NCBI RefSeq assembly: GCF_004514475.2
Contig: NZ_MYFO02000014.1
Coordinates: 1-64,000 of the forward strand
DNA length: 64,000 nucleotides
Source of the DNA: Paenibacillus athensensis
GTDB taxonomy: Bacteria > Bacillota > Bacilli > Paenibacillales > NBRC-103111
Reading direction: 5' to 3'
A program made the translations under genes and the position numbers. The first letter of the stretch is position 1. Each line of letters begins with the position of its first letter. The notes beneath the pieces were generated by a model. The model saw only the letters and a program-made list of their open reading frames with translations. It was not told the DNA's origin and did no database searches. Positions 42,494-51,749 of the stretch are shown piece by piece.

Positions 42494-43933
42494 CGAGACC
42501 GGGTTGGATGCTCGTTGTCGAGCGCTTACTATAATATCTCTGGGAATATCTCGCCCTTCGTCAATAATACAGGGCAATATACGTTCCATAAGTCCTTTGA
42601 CCACTTTATCGCCCGCCTTTGTTCCATAGGCTGCAAATGCAATATCCTTCGTAGCCGGAGCCCCGAGAAATTGTACAAATTGTCCATCTTTATCCTTACG
42701 GTAACGATGCAGCCATATACACGTGGAATGCCAGTCCACGAGTCTGTCCAAATAAAGCTCCTTTTGCATGTTCCGATAATACAACACAGCCATTCGCCCT
42801 GTGGTAGCCGAATCAACGATCAGGATATTAACGTTGGCTTGACTGGATAAATTCCCTCGGAACCCGTCAAAGGCTTTTGCAATTTCCCGAGCAAACTCTT
42901 TATTTGTAAAAGCGACTCGCTCGTTAATTACCGACTGAGAGGGAAAGATTGCAAATAAATCCTCGGAAAACTCAGGAACATCAAGATCCTGATTGCCCCA
43001 TACCAGAAAAACGCGTTGATCGAACGTTTTCGCTTGGCGATTAATCAGCCATTTCAAGGCATTATGCGCCTTTTGTGAAACCTCGTAGCTGATGCTTGCT
43101 GCGTCCTGACTATTTTGAAATCGCCCCCGGAACGTAAATCCACTCGTATCATTGGCAGAGATCAGCTTCGCTTTGTCTCCTGCATGTCTGATTTTATTGG
43201 CATGCTTGTCTGTGGAAGGAAACCACTGGCCCGTAACGTAACAAAAATCCTCTGCACCCAATTGACTGCTGTAAAAATGGATAAACGAATCGTACATCTC
43301 GGGATCCTGCCATACTTTAGTCAGCCTGGAATCCGGCGAATAGACAGTAAAACGAACAAACGCGCTGGACTGATCAGAACTAATCGCAGTGAATATGGAC
43401 GGCTTGACGGCGCCGCTGGCTTCGGCACTCTTATCCCACTTATCAACAAGCTGCCCGTTGCCATCCACGAATAAAATTCCTTCAGCAACAAGATCCTGAA
43501 TCAGCCTTCTCTTGTTCAAGTAGTGATAAATACTTTTCACTTGGGGTGTTGAATAGGGAGAAGCAGCCCAGCTTTCCAATTGCTTGATGTAATAAACAAA
43601 CGGTTCCTCTTTTTTGATTTCTCCGCCATAGGCCACAAAATCACCTGCGACGTAGCTTAGTTTATCGTGCAAAGGGTATGGAGCGATCTTGGATCCGGCC
43701 CTATTGGCAGAATCCTCTGTACAGGGTATTAATGTATTCATATCACTCTTATCAATCACATTAGCCGAGTGAAATTCTCCCTCCTCTGTGACCCTCACTT
43801 CAATATGAGCCTGTTGTGTCGTGTGCGAGACTGGTAATAACGTAAACTCTTGTTCGTTATGCTTGATCTCAATTTTCCCGACTTGATTTTCATTCAGCTT
43901 ATAGGTTTCATAGAGATTTAATAACCAACTCAT
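42044..43933 (-). CDS. cas8c: Cascade large subunit Cas8c (Csd1 type)
   Basis: 629 residues. The start [19 protein letters not shown] is typical of Csd1, the subunit that recognises the PAM and holds the displaced strand. The frame extends to 43963, but ATG 43933 overlaps the cas5 stop as ATGA and aligns with family starts. The C-terminal 150 residues are helical and correspond to the small-subunit region. Confidence 0.95.
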   Translation of the reverse strand: MSWLLNLYETYKLNENQVGKIEIKHNEQEFTLLPVSHTTQQAHIEVRVTEEGEFHSANVIDKSDMNTLIPCTEDSANRAGSKIAPYPLHDKLSYVAGDFVAYGGEIKKEEPFVYYIKQLESWAASPYSTPQVKSIYHYLNKRRLIQDLVAEGILFVDGNGQLVDKWDKSAEASGAVKPSIFTAISSDQSSAFVRFTVYSPDSRLTKVWQDPEMYDSFIHFYSSQLGAEDFCYVTGQWFPSTDKHANKIRHAGDKAKLISANDTSGFTFRGRFQNSQDAASISYEVSQKAHNALKWLINRQAKTFDQRVFLVWGNQDLDVPEFSEDLFAIFPSQSVINERVAFTNKEFAREIAKAFDGFRGNLSSQANVNILIVDSATTGRMAVLYYRNMQKELYLDRLVDWHSTCIWLHRYRKDKDGQFVQFLGAPATKDIAFAAYGTKAGDKVVKGLMERILPCIIDEGRDIPRDIIVSARQRASNPVSMERWEWEKTLSIACALINRKEKCSVALDTTNYDRSYLFGRLLAVADMLEKWALGKEDRETNAARYMHAFSMHPARTWRTIQDSLLPYKAKLGRKAKSYNDLIDEILSHIPADQFNNERLADVYLLGFSSQRHELRYVHKQSSDAEEAAE

Positions 43934-44652
43934 GAATGCCCTCTCTCCTCCATCTGCTCCCACAAAGCATCAACAGTTTCAATGGCAGCAGGATCAAAAT
44001 GTTTGGGCAGCATATCTGCAACCTTACGTACCTTCGTACACGTCTCAGGTCGATCAAACTCAATCACGCCGTTCCTCATCACCGGATTCCACAGCCGAAC
44101 CTCCAACTGGTTCCTGCCTGTTTCATCAGGATAGTTTAGGCCATGAACCATCGTCCCAAAATGAATCTCACCTTCGTAATGGTCATAAAAGCCTGCCGCT
44201 TCGCCAAATACGCACGGTTCCACATAAGCCTGGCATTCTCGCGCACCTAGAAAAATATCCCTGCGCCCGCCAGCTTTCAACGCCCGCTTCATGACATTAT
44301 GATGCTTGTGTTCGTTCCGATCATGAGCCAAATCAGGGCGGTTCAAGTTGAATTCAAAATGAGCTTGTACCTCGTAGGCAACATCTCGCAAATAGGTAGC
44401 ATAAGCCAGACTATTCCCGCCTCCATAATCCATAGGCCGCACACCCTTGGACTCCATACGAATCGCCTTCATCACGCGAATCTTGTCCACTACAATGGTA
44501 ATGGTCGGTTTCCAGTATAAGCTTTCGACAACCCCTTTAATCGCGCTGTATGTAGGCACCGAATAAGTCAATTTCTCCCCACCAAGTTTGGTTAACGGGT
44601 CGGTAAATAATGCATAGGGCCCGCTAACGACGAATTCAATACTATTCCTCAC
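43930..44652 (-). CDS. cas5c: Cas5c (Cas5d) pre-crRNA endonuclease
   Basis: 240 residues. In I-C systems Cas5 replaces Cas6: it cuts the repeat at the base of its stem and caps the crRNA 5' handle. The Cas5 start ([31 protein letters not shown]) is clear and a His/Lys-rich loop ([13 protein letters not shown]) is near the expected active region. The start is GTG at 44652 behind AAGGAGG. First gene of the cas5-cas8c-cas7-cas4-cas1-cas2 operon. Confidence 0.95.
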   Translation of the reverse strand: MRNSIEFVVSGPYALFTDPLTKLGGEKLTYSVPTYSAIKGVVESLYWKPTITIVVDKIRVMKAIRMESKGVRPMDYGGGNSLAYATYLRDVAYEVQAHFEFNLNRPDLAHDRNEHKHHNVMKRALKAGGRRDIFLGARECQAYVEPCVFGEAAGFYDHYEGEIHFGTMVHGLNYPDETGRNQLEVRLWNPVMRNGVIEFDRPETCTKVRKVADMLPKHFDPAAIETVDALWEQMEERGHS

Positions 44653-44690
44653 AAATTCACCTCCTTATTTATCCAAAAAACCCTATATCT

Positions 44691-44719
44691 ATATTACACA
44701 ATATGTTTATTTCTGTAAA
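44691..44719 (-). promoter_or_regulatory. Promoter of the cas5-cas2 operon
   Basis: TTTACA, 17-bp spacer, TAATAT on the minus strand, 39 bp before the GTG of cas5. The -35 hexamer (44714-44719) lies inside the CreR-like target site. Confidence 0.8.
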
Positions 44720-44739
44720 TACTTAAAGCATTATATGAA
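44703..44739 (-). promoter_or_regulatory. Protospacer-like target of the crRNA-like RNA, with TTC PAM
   Basis: On the minus strand TTC (44737-44739), the usual I-C PAM, is followed by ATATAATGCTTTAAGT. The guide of the RNA at 44777-44855 reads ATATAATGCTTGAAGT: 15 of 16 bases match and the mismatch is at position 12, one of the positions flipped out of pairing in type I Cascade. Homology then stops. A Cascade complex here would cover the -35 box of the cas promoter. Confidence 0.8.
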
Positions 44740-44765
44740 TTATATATTTTTGTTTACATTCATAG

Positions 44766-44771
44766 TATAAT
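44766..44771 (+). promoter_or_regulatory. -10 box of the crRNA-like RNA
   Basis: Perfect TATAAT, 6 bp before the first base of the degenerate repeat, so transcription should begin at or near GTCGC. The -35 (TATATT at 44743-44748, 17-bp spacer) is poor. Confidence 0.6.
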
Positions 44772-44776
44772 GAATC

Positions 44777-44855
44777 GTCGCTAATCTTATAGCGTGGATT
44801 GAAGGATATAATGCTTGAAGTTGAAGAAAAACCTGTCACATCGACAGGTTTTTTC
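44777..44855 (+). ncRNA. CreR-like cas-regulating RNA (degenerate repeat plus guide)
   Basis: Degenerate repeat at 44777-44805: it keeps GTCGC at the 5' end and GCGTGGATTGAA at the 3' end of the CRISPR repeat, with a shortened stem (CGCTA/TAGCG, 6-nt loop) that Cas5 could still cut. A guide starts at 44806, directly followed by a terminator hairpin. The guide matches a TTC-flanked site at the cas5 promoter over the seed and up to base 16, too short for full interference but enough for Cascade binding. This is the logic of CreR RNAs known from other CRISPR types: Cascade plus this guide represses cas transcription until crRNAs compete or Cascade is blocked. It is opposite in strand to every cas gene. 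Confidence 0.8.
44824..44855. terminator. Bidirectional terminator for cas3 and the crRNA-like RNA
   Basis: AAAAACCTGTC and GACAGGTTTTTT with a 5-nt loop. cas3 stops at 44859 on the minus strand; the RNA runs into it on the plus strand. It uncouples cas3 from the cas5-cas2 operon. Confidence 0.9.
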
Positions 44856-44858
44856 CCT

Positions 44859-47270
44859 TTAGATCATATTCATCTCCATGCTTCCATCATTTTCTACAGC
44901 CAATCCGTATTCGTCGCTGTAAGCAGACTCTTTTAGCGCCCAAATCTTGCCTTCCGCTAAGCTGACCAAGCCGCCATTTCTTCCAAGCTCCCTCCACTCG
45001 TGGTCGAACAATTGAATCGTGTATTGCTGAGCTTGGCGCAATAGCCGGGAAACAAGCTCGATACACTCTTCACCGTTGAGAGCCACGATGATGTCTTTGC
45101 CTTTATCTCCAAACGGCACGATCACCGATTTGCCTTGTTGATCAATCACATCAAAGTTCTCCGCAGCAGTTCTGTAGCTATTAACAAGACATAAGGGTAG
45201 TGCCTTCCTTTTATTGTCCTTATAAGCGAGATTATATGAACTGTTATTTCTGTTGGCTGTTAGCAGCTCCGTCATATTTAATTCTAAACCGGGGATGAAA
45301 TATTCCAACGATGAAGTCAGTTCCCCGTAAAACTCCATGAAGTACCGCTTCATTGCCTGTCCGGACAAAATATTACCTTGATGCAGGCTCGGGTCTCGCT
45401 GTAAATCCCGAAGCAATTTCCCAGCACACTGCTTTCCCCTTGAAATTTCTTTCAACCGACTTAATTTCTCCTCTTCATGATCAATCAGGTAGACGTTCCT
45501 GCTCTTATCCTTGCCATGACGATTACATCTTCCCGCAGCTTGAGCTAATGAATCCAAGCCGGCCAAGGAACGAATCACACATTCAAAGCTGATGTCTACC
45601 CCCGCTTCAATTAACTGCGTACTGATACACAGTACCTTCTCTTTGCGCTCCAAATGAGTTTTCACTTGCTGGAGGATATGCTTGCGATGCGCAGCGCACA
45701 TAGCGGTACTAAGATGATAAACTGGAAAATCACTCTCTGCCAATTGGCGGTACAATCGCTTCACGACGGCTTTAGTATTCAAAATAACAAGCACACTTTG
45801 CAACTCAGTCATTTGTTCATGTATGAGTTCAGCCAATTGATTCGTATCGAACGGTTTCCCCTGCACCCGATCCACGATTTCTACCCTTTTAAAAGCTTTT
45901 TCTACGCGATCCAGATCAGGAATGATCTCCGCATGTTCGTCGATCTCCAACTGATATTTAACCGAATCTAACGCAGGCTGTGTAGCCGTGCAAAGAATAA
46001 GACTGGATTTACCAACCTTATTCAAAAAATTCAAAGCAAGATTGAATAAAGAAACACAAGAAGCAGGAACCTTCTGTACTTCATCGAAAATAATCACGGA
46101 TTCGCATAGATGATGCAGTCTGCGAATATTTCTGCTGCCCTTGGCATAAAACACATTTAAAAATTGCACCAACGTGGTAAAAATAATCGGTGAATCCCAA
46201 TTATCTTTTGCCAGCTTTAATTTCTGTCGAACTTGGACAAATCCATCTTCATTTTCATCATCGTCGTCAACATCGTCAACTACGTTCGAATGATGCTCCA
46301 GAATATGCTGGTCATCCTTTAGAATCCTCCGCACTTCTTCTGCATTTTGTTCAATAATCGTCGTATATGGAACGACATAAATGATATGCTTTTTTTGATA
46401 TTTACAAGCATGCTTGAGCGCATATCTCAAGCTGGCCAGCGTTTTACCGCCCCCTGTCGGGATGGAAAGCGTATATATGCCTGAAGGCTTTTTTGCAAAT
46501 TGCTCGCATTGCTCAGACATTTGTCTTCTGAGTACGTCAATATCTGTTTCTATTTCAAAAGAATCGAGCCTGTCCAACAATCTTTGATAATAGGAGTCAA
46601 ACAACTCCCCTCGGCACGGCACAACCTCCTCTGATTTGTTTTCTTCAAACAGTCGCGTATTGGTACGATCAGCATCAATCAATGCACTAAAGACAAATTT
46701 GCTTAAAAACATGAGCTGGCTTTCTGCTCCAGCTGAGCCGAACCGATTCAGATATGCTTCCAGCTCCGCAAGCGCCTTAGCTACGTATTTTCGTAGTTCC
46801 TCTTCATCTAACATATACTGAAAAAAACATGCCTTGGAGCGTTCAAACTCTTTCAATTCGACTTCTTTCACACGTCGCAAATAGGGAGACTCCAGATTCG
46901 GGCTCAAGAAATCATGGAGATACGAATGATGAGATAAAATCGCATTGCCCACCAACTCCGCAAGAACCCACTTCATTGGCTCAGGCGGCCACGTGTGAAG
47001 CATTTGAAAGAGCAATCTGGCTCCAGCTGTGGAATGGTCGACGCTCCCGCGCCTTGGAGGAGCATCAGGATTGTTTACTGCCTCAATAATATAAGTTTGA
47101 AAGGCTTCCGTATATTTACCCATATCATGAAGCATGCCTGCAAGACCAGCAACGTACTTGACTCCAATTTTTTCACCATATACCTCCGCCAACTTTTGAA
47201 CTCCACGCAAATGCTCTTCAACACTTTGAATTTTTTTATCGCTTGCACGAATATGAGCAATGTATGTCAT
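44859..47270 (-). CDS. cas3: CRISPR nuclease-helicase Cas3
   Basis: 803 residues. HD nuclease about 15-220 (GLAGMLHDMGKYTEAF, SVDHSTAGARL), then an SF2 helicase with Walker A IPTGGGKTLASL, DEVQ box IIFDEVQKVPAS, motif III CTATQPA, and motifs V-VI TQLIEAGVDISF and AQAAGRCNRHGK. It degrades DNA unwound after Cascade binding. The open frame extends to 47363; ATG 47270 has GAGGGG upstream and fits family starts. It is transcribed separately from the other cas genes. Confidence 0.95.
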   Translation of the reverse strand: MTYIAHIRASDKKIQSVEEHLRGVQKLAEVYGEKIGVKYVAGLAGMLHDMGKYTEAFQTYIIEAVNNPDAPPRRGSVDHSTAGARLLFQMLHTWPPEPMKWVLAELVGNAILSHHSYLHDFLSPNLESPYLRRVKEVELKEFERSKACFFQYMLDEEELRKYVAKALAELEAYLNRFGSAGAESQLMFLSKFVFSALIDADRTNTRLFEENKSEEVVPCRGELFDSYYQRLLDRLDSFEIETDIDVLRRQMSEQCEQFAKKPSGIYTLSIPTGGGKTLASLRYALKHACKYQKKHIIYVVPYTTIIEQNAEEVRRILKDDQHILEHHSNVVDDVDDDDENEDGFVQVRQKLKLAKDNWDSPIIFTTLVQFLNVFYAKGSRNIRRLHHLCESVIIFDEVQKVPASCVSLFNLALNFLNKVGKSSLILCTATQPALDSVKYQLEIDEHAEIIPDLDRVEKAFKRVEIVDRVQGKPFDTNQLAELIHEQMTELQSVLVILNTKAVVKRLYRQLAESDFPVYHLSTAMCAAHRKHILQQVKTHLERKEKVLCISTQLIEAGVDISFECVIRSLAGLDSLAQAAGRCNRHGKDKSRNVYLIDHEEEKLSRLKEISRGKQCAGKLLRDLQRDPSLHQGNILSGQAMKRYFMEFYGELTSSLEYFIPGLELNMTELLTANRNNSSYNLAYKDNKRKALPLCLVNSYRTAAENFDVIDQQGKSVIVPFGDKGKDIIVALNGEECIELVSRLLRQAQQYTIQLFDHEWRELGRNGGLVSLAEGKIWALKESAYSDEYGLAVENDGSMEMNMI

Positions 47271-47366
47271 CTCAGCCCCTCTTTTACCATGTTTCACGTT
47301 GTTTTTCACACATAGTTTCCTCATCATCATAACACAATTTCTTCCAGAGCGTCCCGAATCCACAGC

Positions 47367-47400
47367 AAAAACACACCTTTACCCAATGGTAAAAGTGTGT
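47367..47400 (-). terminator. Terminator after the GH32 operon
   Basis: ACACACTTTTACC and GTAAAGGTGTGT form a stem with a short loop and a TTTTTG tail on the minus strand, 40 bp past the GH32 stop. Confidence 0.8.
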
Positions 47401-47439
47401 CCTTGGCCTGTCGCTTCCGCGCACCCTAGTCTCCTGCCC

Positions 47440-48948
47440 TTATACCCCCACCAGCGCATACATCGACTTGAGCGGGTACAATTGCAGCTCCACCGCGCGG
47501 CCCTCGCCGCCCTCAGCATACAGCGCAAGCCCTGTGCTGGCCGGGTCGGGGAAAATCTGATCGGTCAGCACGATTTCTCCGTCATGGACGAACAGCTCGA
47601 CCGACGATTGATCGACGAACAGCTGCAGCCGCAAGCGTCCCTTCCGCAGTGGGACGCGCAGCTCATGCCGGCAGGCAAAGCCGTCGTGAAAGCTGCTTTC
47701 GCCCGACCGGCGGCGATCGACGATCAGCGTCTGCTCGGCAGCCCGGTAGCCGATCACGGTCTCTTCCTCCGCCGAGGTCCGCAGCTTGAAGCCGATCTCG
47801 GCGGCTGTCCCCGGCTCCAGCTCGCACACCAGCTCGTAGACATCACCGCAGACGCCGGCGAGCAGGTTCTCGCCCGGCTCGACGGCAGCGTCCCGCAGCA
47901 GCACCTCCCGTCCGGCTTGCCGCAGCCCCTGCAGCTCGGAAATCGGGCGCTGCACCAGCCGCAGCCCCTCCGGCGTCTCGCGCAGGCTCAGCTCGCGCGG
48001 CAGCGTCATCGCGCTGCGCCAGGTGCTGGTCGGCGTCTGGTTGGCATATTTCCAGTTGCTCATCCAGCCCACCGCCACCTTCCGCCCGCCGTCTCGCGGC
48101 GCATCCGCCCACGTCACCCCGGCGTAGTTGTCGCGGCCGTGATCGAGCCACAGCACCCTTTCCGCCGACGCTTCGTTCACAAACGCCAGACCGTCGAAGC
48201 TGCCGACGAAATACTGCGTCTTCGATCCGTCGGCCAGCTCCGGATGATCGCCGATGCTGACCAGCAGCGCCCACTTGCGCTGCCCCGCGCTGCCTTCCAC
48301 CGGCAGCTCGATCAAATCCGGGCACTCCCAGACGCCGTCGTGCGAGCCTTCGTCCGCGCCAAATTCGCTGGCGAACGTCCACGCCTTTAAATCGCCGGAC
48401 GTGTACAGCCGCACCCGGTCACCCGCCGCGAGTACCATCACCCAATATGCGCCCGGCTCGTACCAGATCACCTTAGGGTCGCGAAAATCGGTGAACCGCT
48501 CGTCGCTCAGCACCGGATTGCCGGCGTACATCGTCCACGTCCGGCCGCGGTCCGTGCTGTACGCCAGGCTTTGCCGTTGGCGCGGACGCGTCGATCCGGG
48601 ATAGTGGTCGGCGTGCGTGAACAGCGCCACCAGCCCGGGCCGGCCGCCGAGCAGCCCGCAGCTGTCGGTCCAGTCGACCACCGCGCTCCCCGAGAAAATC
48701 GCGCCGTTGCCGTCCGGCGCCAGCGCAATCGGCAAATGCTCCCAATGAACGAGATCGCGGCTTACGGCATGGCCCCAATGCATCGGCCCCCAGGTCATGC
48801 CGTCCGGATGATGCTGGTAAAACAAATGGTATTCCCCTTCAAAATACACCATGCCGTTCGGATCGTTCATCCACATGGTCGGCGGCGTAAAATGGTACTG
48901 GGGCCGATACTTTTCCCTGTATGCTCCTGCATTTGCTCCTGTCGTCAT
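47440..48948 (-). CDS. GH32 beta-fructosidase (sucrose/fructan hydrolase)
   Basis: 502 residues without signal peptide, so probably cytosolic. WMNDPNGMVYF carries the nucleophile Asp, FRDPKVIW the stabilising Asp and WECPDLIEL the acid/base Glu. A C-terminal beta-sandwich (FVDQSSVELFVHDG) follows the five-bladed propeller. I use ATG 48948 with GGAG 6 bp upstream; the frame is open to 48999. It ends an operon with two permeases and a binding protein, so it likely hydrolyses imported sucrose or short fructans. Specificity is inferred. Confidence 0.92.
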   Translation of the reverse strand: MTTGANAGAYREKYRPQYHFTPPTMWMNDPNGMVYFEGEYHLFYQHHPDGMTWGPMHWGHAVSRDLVHWEHLPIALAPDGNGAIFSGSAVVDWTDSCGLLGGRPGLVALFTHADHYPGSTRPRQRQSLAYSTDRGRTWTMYAGNPVLSDERFTDFRDPKVIWYEPGAYWVMVLAAGDRVRLYTSGDLKAWTFASEFGADEGSHDGVWECPDLIELPVEGSAGQRKWALLVSIGDHPELADGSKTQYFVGSFDGLAFVNEASAERVLWLDHGRDNYAGVTWADAPRDGGRKVAVGWMSNWKYANQTPTSTWRSAMTLPRELSLRETPEGLRLVQRPISELQGLRQAGREVLLRDAAVEPGENLLAGVCGDVYELVCELEPGTAAEIGFKLRTSAEEETVIGYRAAEQTLIVDRRRSGESSFHDGFACRHELRVPLRKGRLRLQLFVDQSSVELFVHDGEIVLTDQIFPDPASTGLALYAEGGEGRAVELQLYPLKSMYALVGV

Positions 48949-49057
48949 CGCTTGCTCCATCCTCCCGCAGTCCAAGAAATCCTCCGCCTGCCCGTACACA
49001 ACTCAAGCCGGAACAAGGATATCTTCGTCCCGGCTTGCACAGTGTCGAAGCGGCTTT

Positions 49058-50659
49058 TTATTGGCCGGCCTTTTTGAATTCGTCATACGCCTTCTGATAG
49101 ATCGTCAGGTAATCCTGCAGGCCGATTTGATCCAGCTTCTTCAGATAGCTGTCCCATTCGGCATCCACGCCGCCTTCCATCAGCCATTTCGCCTTCATTT
49201 GCTTCGTATATTCCTTCAGCTGCGTCTCAATCTGGTTGACCTTGTCCAGATCGTCGGCGGACAGGAATACGAACGGATAGTTTTCCTTCACCTGATAAGG
49301 GAAGTAATATTGCTGCAGCTCGTCCAGACGCTGCTTCGCGCGCGGCTCCATGTCCACCAGCGTGCCGAATTGCTCCTTTGTCACCGCCAGCGGCCCGTTT
49401 GGCGCGACCTTGATCCGGTATTCACCGGCTGTCGTCCCCTCCGGCACCGGCAGGTTCACCAGCTTGCCGTTCTCTTCCTTATACACCTCGCCGATCGGCC
49501 CCCAATGCGCCTGAATGCCGGTTTTGGCCTCGTAGAGCTGGTCGGCCCAACGCGCCGTGACCTCGGGGCTTTTGTTGGTTTTCGTAATGACGAAGGAGTC
49601 GCGGGAATACTCCGAGTAGTTCGTTTTGCCGATGACGATGTTGCCATCCTTGTTTTTCAGCGGCGGCAGCAGCGCGTAGTCCTTCATCCGATCCTGACCG
49701 ACGATTTCAGGGCCTTCCCACCAGATGAACGAGCCGAGCGTTTCGTCGGCCGTTTTGCCCTTGGCCTTCAGCTTTTCACCGTCAACCGTGGCGATTTCCG
49801 GATCGATCAAGCCTTCCTCATACCATTTGTGAAAATAAGCAATCGCCTCTTTATACTCGGGAATCGCCACCGCATACAGCACCTTGCCGTCCTTGACGAT
49901 GCGGTGATCGTCCATCGACACGTCCGGCGCGCCGAACATGCCGAGCAAATCGCCTTCGTTGCCGCACCAGCCCTGGAACCAGAACGAGAGCGGAATGACC
50001 GTGCCTTTGCCGTTCGGATTTTTTTCCTTGAACGCCTTGAGCACATCGTGGTACTCCTCCAGCGTCGTCGGCATCTTCAGACCGAGCTGGTCGAGCCAGG
50101 TTTTGTTGATGAACATCTGGTTCGGCATGTTGACCAGATTCATTTCCTCGGCATACGGCAGCGAGTAGATATGGCCGTCCGGCGCGGTCACGATCGCCTT
50201 CAGATCGGGCCGTTTTTCCAATAACGCCTTGAGGTTCGGCATGTATTGATCGATCAGCGTCTCCAGCGGGATAATCGTGCCTTCGCTGCCCAGCTTGGTC
50301 AAGTCGTAATCGCTAAAGCCGGCGTTGTAAAACGCGTCCGGCAAATCGTTCGTGGCGATCAGCAGGTTTTTCTTCTCCTGATAGCCGTCTGACGGTATGT
50401 TGTTCCATTCAATGTGCACATTGGACTGCGCTTCGAGATTTTTGAAGAACGTCATGTCGCCGAAGGCCGGCGCCAGCGGATTTTTGGGCGAAACGAATTT
50501 GAGCGTCACCTTATCTTTGACAATCGGGTAACCGGCTGTGTTGACTTGAGCCGCTGCCGGCGTCGGCGCGCTACCGGAATCGGAGCCCGAATCCGAGCAT
50601 GCCGTGAATACCATCCCTGCGGAAACGACTACCATGAATGTAGTTAAGCTTTTTTTCAT
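49058..50659 (-). CDS. ABC sugar transporter substrate-binding lipoprotein (LipO type)
   Basis: 533 residues. Signal peptide with lipobox VFTAC places it on the outer face of the membrane. It has the two-lobed extracellular binding protein family 1 pattern of large Paenibacillus LipO-like proteins (FFKNLEAQSNVHIEWNNIP, DLPDAFYNAG). Start at ATG 50659 behind GGGAGG; the frame is open to 50752. The ligand is presumably a fructo-oligosaccharide or sucrose given the GH32 gene. No ATPase gene is present, as is usual when a shared MsmX-like ATPase serves several importers. Confidence 0.9.
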   Translation of the reverse strand: MKKSLTTFMVVVSAGMVFTACSDSGSDSGSAPTPAAAQVNTAGYPIVKDKVTLKFVSPKNPLAPAFGDMTFFKNLEAQSNVHIEWNNIPSDGYQEKKNLLIATNDLPDAFYNAGFSDYDLTKLGSEGTIIPLETLIDQYMPNLKALLEKRPDLKAIVTAPDGHIYSLPYAEEMNLVNMPNQMFINKTWLDQLGLKMPTTLEEYHDVLKAFKEKNPNGKGTVIPLSFWFQGWCGNEGDLLGMFGAPDVSMDDHRIVKDGKVLYAVAIPEYKEAIAYFHKWYEEGLIDPEIATVDGEKLKAKGKTADETLGSFIWWEGPEIVGQDRMKDYALLPPLKNKDGNIVIGKTNYSEYSRDSFVITKTNKSPEVTARWADQLYEAKTGIQAHWGPIGEVYKEENGKLVNLPVPEGTTAGEYRIKVAPNGPLAVTKEQFGTLVDMEPRAKQRLDELQQYYFPYQVKENYPFVFLSADDLDKVNQIETQLKEYTKQMKAKWLMEGGVDAEWDSYLKKLDQIGLQDYLTIYQKAYDEFKKAGQ

Positions 50660-50796
50660 ATCTGCAACCTCCCTGTTATGAATAAGAAATCTCGTATGAT
50701 GCCGTGATGCTCTCCCTGATCGTCCTGCCTCTACCTTCTCCCTGGCAAGCACCTCCTTGCAGAATCGCCTTCCTGCCGCTTGGGTCAGCCCGGCTG

Positions 50797-50814
50797 ACGG
50801 GCTTTATGGCCCGT
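50797..50814 (-). other. Intercistronic hairpin between permease and binding protein genes
   Basis: ACGGGC and GCCCGT with a 6-nt loop, without a T tail, in the 170-bp gap. Such hairpins often set different mRNA levels for the binding protein and permeases. Confidence 0.4.
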
Positions 50815-50829
50815 TCCCGCCGTCTCCGC

Positions 50830-51738
50830 TTAGCCCTTCACGCTGCCGATCATGACGCCTTTGACGAAATACCGCTGAATGAACGGATACACGACCAGCA
50901 GCGGCAGCGAAGCGACGATGATCACCCCGTATTTGAGCAGGCTGGCAATGCGCTGCTGCACGTCCGCCGACTGCACGTCGGAGACGAATTGGCTGGCCAT
51001 TTCATTTTGCACGACCAAAATATTGCGCAGCACCAGCTGCAGCGGGTACATCTTCTCATCGCCGAGATAAATCAGCGCGTCGAAGAACGAATTCCAATAG
51101 CCGACGGCGTAGAACAGCGCCAGCACGGCAATTATGGCTTTAGATAGCGGCAGCGCCACGCGCAGAAAAAATTTGACGTCCGAGCAGCCGTCGATTCGCG
51201 ATTGCTCCAGCAGCTCCTGCGGAATCGTCTCCTGAAAAAACGTCCGCGCAATGATGATGTTGAACAGCGACACCGCCTTAGGCAAAATCAGCGCCCACAT
51301 CGTATTGACCAGATGCAGCTTCTTGACCACCAGATACGTCGGAATCAAACCGCCGGAGAAGAACATCGTAATCAGCAAATAAATCATGATCGCCTGACGG
51401 CCGTACAGGTCGCGGCGCGACAGCGCATAGCCCGCAAGCAGCGTCAGCACAACGTTGATCGTCGTTCCCACAGTCGTGTACACAAGCGTATTGCGATAGC
51501 CGGTCCAAATGCTCGTTTCCTTAAAAATCCGCGCGTACCCTTCCAGCGTGACCCCCTTGGGTACAATCCACATCTCGCCGTTAATGACAGCCGACGGATC
51601 GCTGAATGAAGCAATAAACACGAAATATAACGGGTAAATGACCGCAAGCGCCACCGCGGCGAGAACCGCGTAGTTGATCACATCGAACCAGATGTCGCCG
51701 CGCGAGCGCAGCTTCGATTTCGACAGCAAATCGTTCAT
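50830..51738 (-). CDS. ABC sugar permease (LplC/YtcP type)
   Basis: 302 residues with six membrane spans and the permease coupling motif EQSRIDGCSDVKFFLRVALPLSK (EAA loop). Typical C-terminal VVYPFIQRYFVKGVMIGSVKG. Pairs with the LplB-type permease 11 bp upstream to form the membrane channel for the LipO-type binding protein. Confidence 0.92.
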   Translation of the reverse strand: MNDLLSKSKLRSRGDIWFDVINYAVLAAVALAVIYPLYFVFIASFSDPSAVINGEMWIVPKGVTLEGYARIFKETSIWTGYRNTLVYTTVGTTINVVLTLLAGYALSRRDLYGRQAIMIYLLITMFFSGGLIPTYLVVKKLHLVNTMWALILPKAVSLFNIIIARTFFQETIPQELLEQSRIDGCSDVKFFLRVALPLSKAIIAVLALFYAVGYWNSFFDALIYLGDEKMYPLQLVLRNILVVQNEMASQFVSDVQSADVQQRIASLLKYGVIIVASLPLLVVYPFIQRYFVKGVMIGSVKG

Positions 51739-51749
51739 CGTGCTTCCTC

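Noticed and set aside
44777-44805. Reading the degenerate repeat as a relic of a second CRISPR array
   Set aside because: It has its own -10 box and terminator, and its guide matches the adjacent cas promoter beside a TTC PAM, which decay alone would not produce.
44653-44858. CreTA-type toxin-antitoxin at the same place
   Set aside because: I see no small toxin ORF under the targeted promoter; the targeted promoter drives cas5.
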